Shown here piece by piece: positions 22,476 to 35,447 of a stretch of DNA of 64,000 nucleotides (within the stretch, counting starts at the first letter, position 1; every line of letters starts with the position of its first letter). The notes below the pieces were generated by a model. The model was not told where the DNA came from, made no database searches, and saw only the letters and a program-made list of their open reading frames with translations. This DNA is from Glandiceps talaboti (Eukaryota > Hemichordata > Enteropneusta > Spengelidae): the NCBI RefSeq assembly GCF_964340395.1, contig NC_135566.1, positions 16,242,501-16,306,500 on the forward strand. Direction: 5' to 3'. Both the position numbers and the translations under genes were made by a program.

Positions 22476-24632
22476 GAGTGTCTAGTTCAGGTTTAATTGT
22501 TTTCCAAATGGTCTGTGTTGTTTATTTCTTCTCATCAGATGTACATCTATTACAGATTGGAAGAATAGATTTATATTGTCTTTTTAAGTTGATCTCAGTT
22601 TCCGCATCCACTATTTCTTGCGAGACTTCACGATTTTCGCAATTTTATTATTATTTTTCTCTAATACATAAAAAAAAAAGTTTAGATTCGGCCTGAAAAA
22701 CTAGGTGGGGTCGGGTAACCGGCACCAAACAACTTTTTTTATTTGGCCTATAAAGAAAGAAAATGGAAAATGAAGTATACATATGCATTTTGGTGATGCT
22801 CTCAATTCATCATACTTTAACAGTCAGCATGCCTTGGCAGTGACAACTAAGAAATGACAATTAAAGTTCGAGGGAAGCTATGAACAACTGACTTATCACA
22901 TGGCCTGAATTTCAGCGAGAAACAGAAATTCACCAAGAAAGTTCTTCTGGTATTGCCATCTCACCATCAGGGAAGTTGTGTTCTTTTCTGATCAGTCCAT
23001 AGAGAGCACTATATTTCTTGGTCATCCGACTCAAAACAATATTAATTGGGTTTAATGAAAAATGTAGTTAAAGGGGTGCCTTGATTGATGTAAATTTAAG
23101 CATTCATTTACACATAAAAAATATATTAGTATATTTCTACCTACATGATGCATATTTGCTACTGTTATTTAATATGCAAATTAGTAAACCATGAATAAAT
23201 AATTAATATTGGTCCTATACACACAAATGAAATCAGGTGATTGTTTTAAGTGCTGCAAACACTACTTGACACATGTCTGATTTTCCAACCAGGCCCTTAA
23301 AAAAATCTCAGTCATGACGTTATATTTTAAAAGCTTACGGACGATCACACAATGTTGTATAAGTTCAACAAATGAGCATCGTTCGTATAGGTCAAAATCC
23401 CCCCCCCAACGAACAAGTGCGACATCAAGCATTTATATATGATGTAAACTATGATGAAACCTGTAGTGGTCACACCACTATGATCGATGTATTATGTAAA
23501 AACATGATTGTAAACACATAAAAATACCACCAGAAATCCAGGACAATACATGCATCTCATATTAGAAGAAAATGTTTAACTTATCAACAACTCAGTAGTA
23601 AATACAAAAGCTGTTATTATTGAAGGAGTGAAAATTTTCAGTCGAAATTTGGTTTAGAAGTACGAAAATGAAATTCAGCAATCACATTGATGCCAGACCC
23701 CCTTCCCTCCTAAACAAACAAAGTTCACTATTGAGCTTGTGTGACATTCTGCGATCGTCCCTTAGCGAATTATAAGTATAAGTCTAGAAGCTTTGTACTA
23801 GAAACAATCAAATAATTCATCTAGAGTATTTGCGATTGGAATTAATACTCATTACAAATGTCGACTAATGTTGAAATTGTACCATTAATCAAGATACCAG
23901 CTGAGACAAATGGCTACCAAACTCAGAAGACGAAAATAGCTAGCAATATTCATATCCATTGGACATGATGCCATTAAGGAATTGCACATTTGTGATCATT
24001 TTCCCATCAATGCTTCTTACTTCAAAAACCTCTTCCTGCTTTTTAGATTACTATCATTTAGTTTAAAAGCGTTCAAGCACCATTGATTTCAGGAAGTACA
24101 CTAGACTTACATTCTGACATGATGTTAACCTCAATGGAGTTCAAGATTTACAAAATGGGAACAAAAATTTTGCATATAGCTTTATTTTACTTCAAATGGA
24201 AATTCATCTGTGTTGGAAATCTGATATATTACATTTCAAGTGTTTGTTCATTTAGCAATTTTCAAGTTTGTGTTTGGAACAAAAACTTAATGTATACATA
24301 GTTTTATTTAGATGTCATCTTTTCCATCTATCATTGCTCTTTCAAAATACAATGAATTAAAGATTGTCAATCTTTGTATTATTGTATTATAAATGATGAT
24401 GTATTCATAGCCAATTATAACATATTCATTTATACAAAGAACAACACAACCTGACAATTCCACATATACATGTACAGCTCCTGTCAAGTTTAGGACAATA
24501 AATATTGTATGAGATTATGTGCCATGCTGCATGTTTCCTTATATCAAAGTCACTGTGGGCTGTAAAAGGAACTGTCAACTGTCAGTCCATTAGAATTACA
24601 ATGTAATATCCCAAACTCATGACATCCTAATA
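22476..24632. other. Non-coding stretch
   Basis: No exon recognised. A run of Cs at about 23399-23407 and a GGTCGGGTAACCGGCACC block near 22710 stand out but were not assigned. Confidence 0.45.
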
Positions 24633-24881
24633 CAGGGCTCGAAATTATTTACCATAATTTGCAGCTGATAGCCCACTCAGGCTACCACTCATTATGTGAT
24701 AATTTACAGGATGGAAGATTGACCGACAATGGCATATTTTAATATCAAACATATTTCCAATAGAGGGACTCTGTTTTCACTTCACGAATATAGGACTATT
24801 GGTCACCATCCTTGGGCTACCACTTTCTGAAATTGGTAGCCCACTGGGACTACCAAACAAAAATGTTAATATTGAGCCCTG
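24633..24881. mobile_element. hAT-like MITE (CAGGGCTC ends)
   Basis: The element opens CAGGGCTCGAAATT and closes AATATTGAGCCCTG; the ends match at 12 of 14 bases in inverse orientation. CAGGG-type ends are typical of hAT transposons. The interior carries TAGCCCACT(C/G) and GGGCTACCA words as internal inverted repeats. The eight bases outside each end do not match, so the insertion is old or the borders differ. No transposase. Confidence 0.6.
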
Positions 24882-26172
24882 CAATACAGTAACACATATA
24901 CTTGCTCCATGTGGGTACGTAAATGCTTGAGCTATTACTCCAGTAGTATACCTTCACATAAAAGTATATTAATCAGAGAATGAAACTAGTAGGTTAGCAT
25001 ATCTTATATAATTATAATACTCATTCTGCCTATATTGCACTAAAAGGTTTCAAATACATCAATCTCAATTAAAGTCGTAATTATCATCACATTATTTCAA
25101 AATACTTTCAGTCAACTTTGAATTTCGTTTCCCATAACTGCAATTCACTGCACTCTTTATATAAAGTGAAGGTTTCTAACCTTAATATATGAATGACTCA
25201 CCAGAAAGAAAGAATGTACAATCAGAGCATTCCTTTGGAAGTTTTAGAATTCCCAATTGTCAACTTGTTGATGGAAGATGATAATGATCGTAAGTCTAGA
25301 GAGACTTACACCTTTTCAGGTCTTGTTCCTTGTCATCAAGATATTTCAACACTTATTCTATATACAACAAATAATTGTACTTTCAAGAGATAAGAAAGAT
25401 AACATATTCAGGGTAATTGCTCCTCTGAGATGTATAAATGTATGTGTCTCAATAAGAAGCTTCCACATACAACTATAGTATACTTTACACGATTGATCAT
25501 TTCTTATCTCATCATTTTTTTTGCTGTTGATGTTTCTATCTCTCATTGTTCTCATTGATATCTTAAATTGAATGGATTCATATATTTTCATCAATTGACA
25601 TTGAACAATATTGAATACAACAATCATTAGGAAGTAAAAACCATAACTACACCTGCAAAATTGTTTTCATTCATATATTGAAAATTTTATATGCCCTACC
25701 AGGACTATTGCTTACATGTGGAAATTAATTAATCCTCAACTTTGCCATCTTTACCAACTTGGAAGATAGAATGTTATAAGAAACCATATTTATCTTTCAG
25801 GGCTGAGGTAAATGTAAGTTTTGAGGATCCCAGATTTATTTATCATATTGGACATGCCCAGATAATATTTATTGTCAAATGTATTTCTAGACTACATGTA
25901 GATAAGTTGCAAGACAACTATTTCCATTTCCCCCTGTCCCGTTAGCAATTGATAAACATATTTATCTTGACTAATAAGTGTATCTGTTATTTGTAATTAC
26001 TGTATATTTATGAGAACAAATTATAATAATAATCATTATTATTATTATATAACACTGCAGACAATATTTTGGATTGTTCAAATAAATGTAGGTTTGACAT
26101 AAGGAGATAAGTCCTCTTCAAGGATATAGAAAATTCTACCTTGGGAATGATTCAGTCAGTATTTTTGGTAAC
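24882..26172. other. Non-coding stretch
   Basis: AT-rich. Several short overlapping open frames (25193-25627) show no family signal. An (ATT)n-like tract lies at 26023-26050. Confidence 0.5.
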
Positions 26173-26515
26173 ATGGCCATATGGTTGAGGATTTGGCATT
26201 TATTTTGGATTTTAATTTATAAACCAATTTTATCATGGCTTCCAACGTGACAAATTAATGTAAAACAACATTGACCATGTCTGTTTGTTTCTGTGTCTGT
26301 AATCTTGCAACAGATTCCATTGGGAGAACAATGTTTAAGCACTGAGATGGTGTCTGGATATGACAGATTAATAAATGAAAAATAAAAAAACTCAATACAT
26401 TGCAAAAAGTAAAAAAAAGAATGTGTAAAAAGTTTGTTATTGGATGTACAATAACAAACATTTTTAGACATTTATTAATCTTTTGCCATTTATCCTCATC
26501 CATGTGGCCACTTGA
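26173..26515. mobile_element. Palindromic MITE family A, full-length copy
   Basis: Begins GGCCATATGGTTGAGGATTT and ends ATCCTCATCCATGTGGCCAC, with the central GTTTGTTATTGGATGTACAA region near 26433. The arms mirror each other loosely; an insertion-like divergent block lies in the left half. Confidence 0.8.
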
Positions 26516-26614
26516 AACTTGGTTATGGTTCCTAATGTTGTATGAGTACCAGAAATGAAACTTTGAGTCTGGCAATCAGGTAAATGATTATTTTCTCATT
26601 TTTTTTATCATAGA

Positions 26615-26652
26615 TTAGGTAGGTAGGTAAGTAAGTAAGTAAGTAAGTAAGT
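26615..26652. repeat. (AAGT/AGGT)n microsatellite
   Basis: About nine copies of GTAA/GTAG directly 5' of the 85-bp tandem array. Confidence 0.9.
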
Positions 26653-26664
26653 TAAAATAAAACT

Positions 26665-27345
26665 CAAGCAAATACACAGCCACAGAACATGTTGGACAAC
26701 CTATGTTTGAACTCCATGTGACATCTGGACAGGATGTTAACTTACTGTCACAAAGAATGTTGTGCAACTTGTGTTTTAGCTCCACCTGGTACCTACAGTT
26801 AAATATAGCTCTTTAGGAAACACACTGTCAAAGAGAGTGTTGTACAACTTGTATGTTTGAATGCCACCTGGACACTGTAAGTTAAGACACAGCATTAAAG
26901 AAAATACACTGTCACAGAGTGTTGTACAACTTTTTTTTTAAAACTCCACATGGAGACATGGAGAGGGTATAAGTTAAATATGGCTTAAAGGAAACTTGCT
27001 GTCACAGACAATGTTGTACAATTGTGTTTTCTTAACTCAATCTGGCACCTGGACAGAGTAAGTACAGTTAAAATACAGCTTAAAGAAAACACACTGTCAT
27101 GTCACAGAGTGTTATACAATTTGCTTGTAACTCCACATGGCACCTGGACAGAGTATTAATTAAATACAGCTCCTAAGGAAACAGAGAGTGCTGTACAACC
27201 TGTGTTTTAACTCCACATGGCACCTGGACAGGGTAAATTAAATACAACTTTGAGGAAATATGCCCTCTCACAGTGATCTCGAGTGTTGTACAACCTACAA
27301 TTTTTCTACCCCAGCTAACACCTGGACAGGATACAATAAATGAAG
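26665..27345. repeat. Diverged tandem repeat, unit about 85 bp, about 8 copies
   Basis: Each unit carries CTGTCACAGAGTGTTGTACA, then a CTTGTGTTTTAACTCCACAT variant, GGCACCTGGACAG and a GTTAAATACAGCTTAAAGGA variant. Period ranges from about 75 to 90 bp. Open frames inside are incidental. Confidence 0.88.
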
Positions 27346-28682
27346 AAAACAATATAACACAGCCAATAAAGGACTGTGGCCTACCTTTAATCAATCTTAC
27401 AACTTACAGTAGCCTCTACAGAAGCATTAATGTCAATCTTGATCAAGTTTTTATTATTGATTCACACTGAGGAAAATACCGACTTCCTGATTACTTTGCT
27501 TGCCATCACAATACATGATGTGAATAGGCATGGAAATTCTCAGCATAATAAAACTTTAACACTTCAATCAAATTATGCCCCTACTTAGGCACAAAAGGAG
27601 TGTGATTTAATTTGCTTCAAGTATTTAAGCATATTCGTTATATTTAATTTACTGGAAAAGTATCTAAAGATTTCAAGTTTCCTGTGTTAACCTCAATTCA
27701 CAATTTCCGACGAATGAAAGACATGTTATTCAGAAGTGTTTCATCTGGCAGAAATCAAGGGAATGTGCTTTTGCAAATGATTTAATTCCAACGGGATAAT
27801 CAATTTTTAAATAAATCAATCTGTCAGCCTGTCCTACACTCCTTGATTTTAAATTCTAGTGAACTGATGTAGAAAGTTAGAGAATTGCTATTTTGAATTG
27901 GATCCTGTATTAAGAGACAATGAATTTGACAACAGTTCTCTGTGCATGATCATTTAAAGGCCTAGTTTGGAGTGAAGAACAGTTGTCTCACAGAAAAAGT
28001 TGATCCAGAACAGAAATATATTCTTATCTAATCCTTATGGCTCCACTGAAATCACTAATGCATAACCTGGGATTGAACCCTTCCCACTTGCCTGTAAAAT
28101 TCAAACTTTATATACCGTGGAAACCATTCCAAATCTTTCAACATGTGAAATTACATGCCACTTGAAGGTAAAATAGAAATTGTTTCAGAGTTTCTATGAG
28201 CTTCAGATTGTTATGTAAGGTTAAGAAAAAGAAAAAAATATAACCCACTGTTGTCAAGTTTATTTGTGTTTCAAGAAATGTCATCAAGTATCATTGTCAC
28301 TATTTTTTATTTTTGGCATTTTCATTAAAATGGCACATTCAATCATCAGAAAAAGATGTATTGTTCGAGTTCATTTTGAAATCCATGAATGTGTAACTCA
28401 AAGACCTATTAGAGAAACATAGTATTAAAACTGGTAAACATTGTACATTTGTATATGTCAGACTGCACATTCTCTTGTTACAATTGAAGAATTATACATC
28501 CTAAGCCATTCATAACATTGCAATATGAAACCAATTTATTTCTCCATTTCTCTTGCTAATCTTAAGCTCCTTTCCCTCCTACAGATTTAAGGGATGATAC
28601 CTTCTATCTTGCACAACTATACTTCGAAGGATTGCTGACATAATCAAAGTTTTATAGATAGGAGTTGTAGAAGTTGACATGG
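27346..28682. other. Non-coding stretch
   Basis: No exon or repeat family recognised. Confidence 0.5.
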
Positions 28683-29012
28683 TCAGTTGGCAGTTGTTCT
28701 CCGATATGCTCCATGTTGCATGCATTCTATCTTTGACAAGAACTTGCCTCTGTCCAAATCCCAAAGTACCAATCTTAGCTTGGTGCGTTCTTTACCAATA
28801 AAGTACACAACACACAAATGAAGATGATAAATATAGCTCTCAATAATAATGACAGCCTTGATATAAACTCCTTCGACAGTTTCTTCAGTGGCAGATATGT
28901 TCTCTAGAGAAATGTTATCCACTTGACAATGCTTGACATTGATCTTTTTGAAATGGAAATTGTTCAAGAAAAACCTTCGTTTTGCACCTGAGGCTGCTAG
29001 CTTCTTGTCAAA
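28683..29012 (-). CDS. Unassigned candidate exon or pseudo-exon
   Basis: A strong minus-strand acceptor (TGTATCCATTCACAG ending at 29013) is followed by 109 open codons to TGA. The peptide begins FDKKLAASGAKRRFFLNN, has an acidic middle (ENISATEETVEG), a hydrophobic stretch near residues 54-75 and a basic end (GKERTKLRLVLWDLDRGK). The open length behind a good acceptor and the protein-like N-terminal third favour a real or recently lost exon. I recognise no family. A GTAAAG within the frame (near 28795) could be the true donor, which would shorten it. No second exon was found nearby. Confidence 0.25.
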   Translation of the reverse strand, partial: FDKKLAASGAKRRFFLNNFHFKKINVKHCQVDNISLENISATEETVEGVYIKAVIIIESYIYHLHLCVVYFIGKERTKLRLVLWDLDRGKFLSKIECMQHGAYRRTTAN

Positions 29013-29188
29013 CTGTGAATGGATACAATTCTAACGTATAGAAATCTTCAGTTGTAAATGATGAGGTGCCCATACAGAATCTTTTACTTGTTAACCTTAT
29101 AATCTCATGCTGATTACCAGGAACATAGAATATACATGTACAAATTTTAACCTATCTGGTGTACTGCTACAGACTTTCTTGCATACAG

Positions 29189-29413
29189 CTTAAAGTGGCA
29201 ATATGGAGGACAAATCGATATTTATTTGGGAGGGAGTTTTTATTCATAAAACAACTTTACTATGTTTCCCTACTTGAAAAAAGAATGTGAAAGAACATAT
29301 ACCAATTCCATATCAAGTTTCACACTGTTTTTCAAGTAGTGAAACAAAGAAAAGTTGTTTTATGAATAACAAATTCAAAATAAATCTCAGTTTGTCATCC
29401 ATATGGCCACTTT
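29189..29413. mobile_element. Palindromic MITE family A, short copy
   Basis: Left end TTAAAGTGGCAATATGGA, right end GTCATCCATATGGCCACTTT. The inner arms AACAACTTT and AAAGTTGTTTTATGAATAA also mirror each other. About 225 bp, shorter than the copy at 38646, with the central third missing. Confidence 0.8.
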
Positions 29414-29727
29414 GACATGAAAGTTTCAAAGAAACTGTTTTCCATTATAATTAGCGATTTGGTAGTTGAACTACTCACTGAATACTTGAAGAACATCAAG
29501 AACACATAATTATTTTCTCTACTAAGGTCATTTAATTTTGTATGTAGCCTCACTATTAAGTTAGTGTATGACTGTTACTACATTCAGTTTCTCTTTCTGT
29601 TTCTTAAAATTCAAACCCAGTTGGATTCAAAAAGGTCATTTTTCTCATTTAAAATTGTTTAAAAAAGAAAAGATCTATAAAGCATTTATAACCATACATT
29701 TCAAACAAAATTACAGAGTGATACATA
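29414..29727. other. Non-coding stretch
   Basis: Nothing assignable. Confidence 0.5.
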
Positions 29728-30165
29728 CAGCCCATGTTGTTCACATAACCCATGTTGTTTAGGTATGTGACAAACCAAATATCACATAGCCCATGTTGTT
29801 TAGGTATGTGACAAACCAGTTATCACATAGGCCATGTTGAGTAGGTATGTGACAAACCAATTTATCACATAACCCATACTGTTTAGGTATGTGACAAACC
29901 AATTATCACATAACTCATACTGTTTAGGTATGTGACAAACCAATTTATCACATAACCCATACTGTTTAGGTATGTGACAAACCAATTATCACATAACTCA
30001 TACTGTTTAGGTATGTGACAAACCAATCACATACCCAATTGTTCTTTATTGTCATAATCAAATTGTCATACAGCCCATGTTGTTTAGATATCTGACAAAC
30101 CAACTATCACATAACTCATGCTATGCCTAGGCATGTGACAATCCAATTATCTCATTCAGCTCATG
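29728..30165. repeat. 41-bp minisatellite, about 9-10 units
   Basis: Unit AGGTATGTGACAAACCAA + (T)TATCACATAACCCATACTG + TTT repeats with starts near 29761, 29802, 29842, 29885, 29926, 29968 and 30009, with decayed units on both sides. TATGTGACA and TATCACATA within a unit are near-complementary, so each unit can fold. Confidence 0.92.
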
Positions 30166-31560
30166 TTCAATACAATAGTCACTTCTTTAATCCATCTCAA
30201 AAACCATATTCTCTCACCAAAAGCCTTCGAAAGCTTCCTGTTTATCCCCAAACTGTAAATCTTTAATCAGTGATGAGTGTATGGCAAAAGAACGTAGGTC
30301 TTTTTGTGCCAATAATTTCATTCTCCTGAGGGATTCAGACACTAAATGAATACTAGCACTAATGAATTGTATCAAATCTCATAATCCCAGTAATTGAAGT
30401 AGGTCCTTCAACAGAAACAAGATTATAGCTTGAAATAGGGAAATAAAATTAAAGTTACATCTGTTACTATGGTAACGACTGATAGGATGTGTCCAAATTG
30501 GACAGAAATGTTAATATATGACATAGCAAATCTGCAACTGTACAATGTACATCCATACACATTCGAATTCATTGTACTTTATTTACAATGCATTGCAGCA
30601 TATGCCTTATGTACACACACACACACACACACACACATGGAAGGACAGACAGGCAGATAACAAGTCAATAGCTGACTATTCTAACATTTAAATAACTTGA
30701 TTAAGGGGCTCATCATTACTACTACATTGTATTTTGGCAAAAATGAACATACAATTCTAAGCTAGTAACCTTATATTTGCATATGTCCCACTGGCACAGT
30801 GATGTAATTATCCTATATGGTATATCACCTTTGTGCTAGGTTTGAAAGAAATCAGACATTGCATGTCTGAGAAATGACATACTTATTACAAACGGACAGA
30901 TGGACAGTGCCCATTGTAATTGCATGTTCCCTATCCGATGGACTAAAAGTTTAGTGATAAAATAAGACTGTTATACACTGTGTATTTAATTGTCACATAT
31001 CAAAGTGCTTTAATAGTACATGTATGCAAAGGATGCTATGAGGCATTTGCGGACGACTTTGTTTTTAATTGTGTTCTATAATCTGCGCATAATAAACTTT
31101 ATGTTTAATAGTACAGTATGAATTTACTGAATGACAAATGTACAAATATAACCTTCAGGCTGTCATTTTAATATGAAAGTATACAATTATCTGTAAGCAT
31201 GCAATGGAGAGGAACAATCTCCAAAGCTCAAATACCTGGCTGATGCATGAATACAATGTATATACAAGGGTATTGTACTTAGGACAGTGCACATATGGAC
31301 GTTGCAAAATGTACTGTACTGACATGTGGACATTGCTAATTATACCATGCACAAGCCATTTAGAACAAAAATATGGAATATATACTCTGGTCGTTCTATA
31401 TCATAACAATGCACAACCTATGTCATGACAATGTGTGTCTATGTTACTGGTTCTGCTGTGTTTGAAATATCAGTCAAAACGTTCAAAATTGCCATTACTT
31501 TATACCCCAATTTTTCTTTGATTTTTTTCTTTGACATTACTGGTGCTGGTATAATTATGT
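30166..31560. other. Non-coding stretch with (CA)n
   Basis: A (CA)n tract lies at 30613-30637. No exon recognised. Confidence 0.5.
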
Positions 31561-31723
31561 TATTCTCCAATATTTTTCATCATTCAGTCTGGAAATACTT
31601 GTGATCTAAGGGTTTCCACTACTCGTCTAGCGACTCGTAGTTACTTAAAGGCCTTGTAAGTTACAAAGGCCCCTTGGGTCACTCATATTTTCCTTGGCTA
31701 AACGAAGAAAATGATTGGGGAAC
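31561..31723. mobile_element. Small foldback MITE family B, copy 1
   Basis: Left arm TATTCTCCAATATTTTTCAT + CATTCAG (31561-31587) is inverted at about 31694-31723 (GGCTAAACGAAGAAAATGAT then TGGGGAA). The core GATCTAAGGGTTTCCACTAC then TCACTCATATTTTCCTTGGC is shared with the copies at 48681 and 49244. Confidence 0.75.
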
Positions 31724-33359
31724 ACCATAAGTACCCCTGGCCTCTACATATAAGGACATATCTATATGTAACTGTAATACATGAGTGTCTTACAAGCTGC
31801 TATTAAAATGTGCTATACACAGGATACATACACATACACGATATTCCTAAATATACAATATATACATATGCAGGATATATGTGTATATGTGGATGGTGCG
31901 CTAAAACTGCATGTACACATACATGTAGACATGGCTAAACAATGAGCAATTAATATATGCATAAGACATACACGTGTACATAAATTATGGACATCACTAA
32001 ATGTAAATACACATGATATATGTTAAAGGTAGATACATGTATTGCCAAATGACAATTGCCTAACATATTGCGTGTATAATGGATATAGTGAACTTAACTT
32101 TGCATGTATTTATGGATGCATACATGTACAATCATGTAAACTGTATACAGTATACTTATGACTTCCTTGAGGCCTTGGACCCTAATTGCCTTACATCCAG
32201 TTAAAGTTTCATATTTACATGTGGAGCAGGTAGTTAATTGTCGTTTATGCAAATTTGTCTTTTTAAATTAGTCCAATTTATTGATTAGCAGTGTCAACGT
32301 GACTCTCAATCTCAACCAATCTCTCTCAATCGCCATCATAAAATTCACATCACTGGCAGATTTATGATGGCTCTAGTTCAAGTCATAAATTGATGTAAAT
32401 GTATGATTATCATCAATATCATAATTAATTCATATTATGTATTATACAATATGCAAATTAATCTTAGATGTGCCCTTTCACAGGAATTACTTTTTGTATC
32501 GCATTAACATCAGCCGTATTGCAAAGTTCAATGGGACATTTAATAGCCTACTTCATTACCTTGGTGTTTCAAAATATAAGTGATAAGGAATGATTAACGG
32601 AATGAAATCTAACGTAACTACGCTAAGTTCATCCAAGATATGGGTTACCCAGCATGGTGTAAGTATGTCCCAGGGTTGTTCTTGTTGTCGGCCAAGTACA
32701 GTCTGAATCTTAAATGAGTATATAAACAGTACAATTTTCTATTTAAAATCACTAAGTAACATTTAGGTCTCTTATTTTTTGAAGGAATTAAAATTTTCCC
32801 AAGATGATATGAAACAAACTCATCAACACTGTCGATATATACATTTGTACATTCACACTTCTATATGAAAATTGTACATTGATTTACTAAACACTTGAAA
32901 ATTAATCATTACTTTATATATCTAATGGTAGAATTTGTATCCTTTATTTGTGCCCTATGTTGTGGTAATTGTTGTGAAAAGTTTGCAATTTTTCAAACAA
33001 AGATTCAAATTTATTTCATTTCAAATCTATCAATATTACAAGAATAAGTAAAACACATTAAGTTTAACAATGATTTAGGTTTATATGGCCAAAGTATCAC
33101 TGTAGTGGAAGAAAATCTACATGTAGTACTTTATTGGACAAACAAAGTCAAATATGTATGGCCACATTATTATACTGGATTGTTTACAGGAAAGGTAATA
33201 ACAATTAACTGCATGAGGTTTATAGAACTTTTCAAAATAAAGAGATTAGCATTTCAATGACTTTATATATTGCATAGTTATCATAGCTAGCTATAGACTA
33301 TCCACATGGGCCTTTACGAATATTTTTTTTCCACAAAGCAAAATTGATAGTTATAACTT
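31724..33359. other. Non-coding stretch with ACATGTA-rich part
   Basis: 31790-32160 is enriched in ACATAC, ACATGTA and ATATGT words without a fixed period (cryptic simple repeat). The remainder is unique AT-rich DNA. Confidence 0.5.
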
Positions 33360-33440
33360 ACAGTATGGGTCAGAGGCTATTTATTGTTGTTGACAGGACA
33401 CTTTTATGTAACCTGTCCATTATTTTGCCTGAGGTAAATA
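33360..33440. mobile_element. Dispersed repeat family E, copy 1
   Basis: GGTCAGAGGCTATTTATTG, GACAGGACACTTTTATG and TTATTTTGCCTGAGGTAAA appear in the same order and spacing as at 61655-61740. Confidence 0.6.
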
Positions 33441-33477
33441 ATTTGAGAGCACGGTTGAAACAGTGGGGATGAGTTGG

Positions 33478-33680
33478 AGAGGCGTATAACCATAGACAAG
33501 CCAAGTTGTAAGTGTTCAAACAGCAAATACAGGATTTATTCTCTTACACTACACACAAGCCAAGTTGTGCACATTCAAACAGAAAATAGGATTTATTCTC
33601 ATACACCATGCACAAGTCAACTTATATGCATTGAAACAGAAAATAAAGTATTTATACTGATGCTTGAGACATGCATAAAA
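33478..33680. repeat. Tandem repeat, unit about 63 bp, 3 copies
   Basis: CACAAGCCAAGTTGTGCACA, TTCAAACAGAAAATA and GGATTTATTCTCATACACCA repeat three times (the first unit begins GACAAGCC). The plus-strand frame stays open across it, which is incidental. Confidence 0.82.
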
Positions 33681-33748
33681 ATATGCAAAATCATCACACC
33701 CTATTCTTCCTTAGATTAAGCTTCTGCATAAACATAGGCATTTTTCTC

Positions 33749-33895
33749 AAAAATATTCTTTATTCAGTCCATATATAACATAAAGAGGTTAATTGTCACT
33801 TAATTCTCAGCTTTGACTCACTTGCAGCCAAAGAAGACCGCTTATGTCATTCATATTTATCTTGAGCTGATGAAAACAATATCGGGCAATAATAT
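33749..33895. mobile_element. Small foldback MITE family B, copy 2
   Basis: Left arm AAAAATATTCTTTATTCAG; right arm GAGCTGATGAAAACAATATC then GGGCAATAATATCTA. The core TCATTCATATTTATCTTGAG corresponds to the same block in copies at 31561 and 49244. Confidence 0.65.
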
Positions 33896-35447
33896 CTAAT
33901 TATTAATATTTACCTTTAAACCAATTGATGCAACTTGACACTTGATTGCCTAGACTTAAAAAATCTAGACTGTGAGAGGAGAAGAATAAGGTCAGCCATG
34001 TCACATGATCCCTTGTTTACTCTACGGTAGTAATTTTATTGGAAATTATCGTAATAAAACTAGAGTATGAAAGATGTCAGGTTACACTCAGATGTCAGGA
34101 ATATTAAAATTATAGATTACTTTTAACTGAATTCGATACATGCACACGGAAACTTACATGAAATTGAAGACGGCCAATAAAAGATTACACGAAAGCGATA
34201 ATATTGTCAATCTATCATAGACCATCTAAACAGTAGCATGACAAAAAGTGACTCAATCGGGATAGAAATTAAAAGGGATGGATATCTTGTGAATTCACTA
34301 CGCTTAATAAAAAATTTGGATATTAAAGGAGATGAAATGCATTCAATTTGGTTTTATTCACTGTTATTATCACTTGTCAGTACAGAGCTGAGCTGGCACT
34401 GATCAGAACTTACACGAAGTGATGTAAAGGCCTTATTGGTACGGAACTTCCATGAAATGTATTGTTGACTGCTTGTGTTGTTACGCCAAAAAAGAAGAAT
34501 TGTTTCTGGTCAGCACATGCATCACTTAAATACCCTCGCGTCTGTCTTTTTGTGTGTGTGTGTTTGTCCAGCCCATGCAGTCTGCAGATCGGTGGCGAAA
34601 CACAAAATAACTTCAGTGAAGACAACTGCAGAGCCAATCATGAACAAGCAAATGACATCTGCCCCACATACACACTTGCTCTAAAGTACTAAATAAAAAG
34701 AACAGTAACTGCCATAAATAGTTGATTGAGTGACAGGTTTGTTGAGAGTAAAAAAAAAAAAATCCACGTCTCTTTGGCCTTACACACTCACCGGTATAAT
34801 AACAATAGAAACAGTCAACAAAATGTTTACCAGAAGTTGCTTTATAGAAACCTTACTTCACCTCTGCCTAAGTTCAGACATAGGCCCTATGGTTAATTGA
34901 GATCAATACCAGCTCAACACTGATAAGTGAAAGTGAATCAAAACAATACATTTTATGTCATTCTTAAGCGTCCAATTCTTTATCAAATCTAGCAAATTTA
35001 AAAGGTATCCTTTCCATTTGAAAACATGAAACAACATGATAAAAGGAAATTATCAATATAAATATTTATGAAATTTCAAAATGTGATTCAACAAATATTG
35101 TGGACGGATATGGTGATAAATCAATTTAAAGATAGAAAAATTAATAACGATATATATATATAACATGAATTAGTATTATGTAATTTGTAAGCTCTATCGG
35201 GATAATGCTTTCAAACAGTTAGTTCAACTTCTGTATCGTATGAATTCCTTTTTACCACATTTAGTTTCTCTCACAGTTAACTCTGTTTTCAAGGTAACAC
35301 TGAAGCTAGGGTCCTTGAAAATTTCCATCAGGTCGGTAAAGCATAGAATTATAACGGTTAATATTGCAAGACCACAACATTCTAATTACATGTGAGTAAC
35401 GTTTTGCCTGACCTGGTCGACAGGCTTTGTCAAACTGTCTGTTTGTT
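33896..35447. other. Non-coding stretch
   Basis: 34370-34690 is less AT-rich than its surroundings and has short open frames on both strands, plus a (GT)n at 34548-34565. I could not link it to any protein family. An A run lies at 34750-34762. Confidence 0.45.

Noticed and set aside
28683-29012. Assignment of the candidate exon to a glycogen-targeting PP1 subunit (CBM21) domain
   Set aside because: A short LEN...G spacing looked similar, but the following conserved residues of that domain are absent.
29728-30165. CRISPR-like array
   Set aside because: Repeats are contiguous without unique spacers, no cas genes are present, and the genome is eukaryotic.
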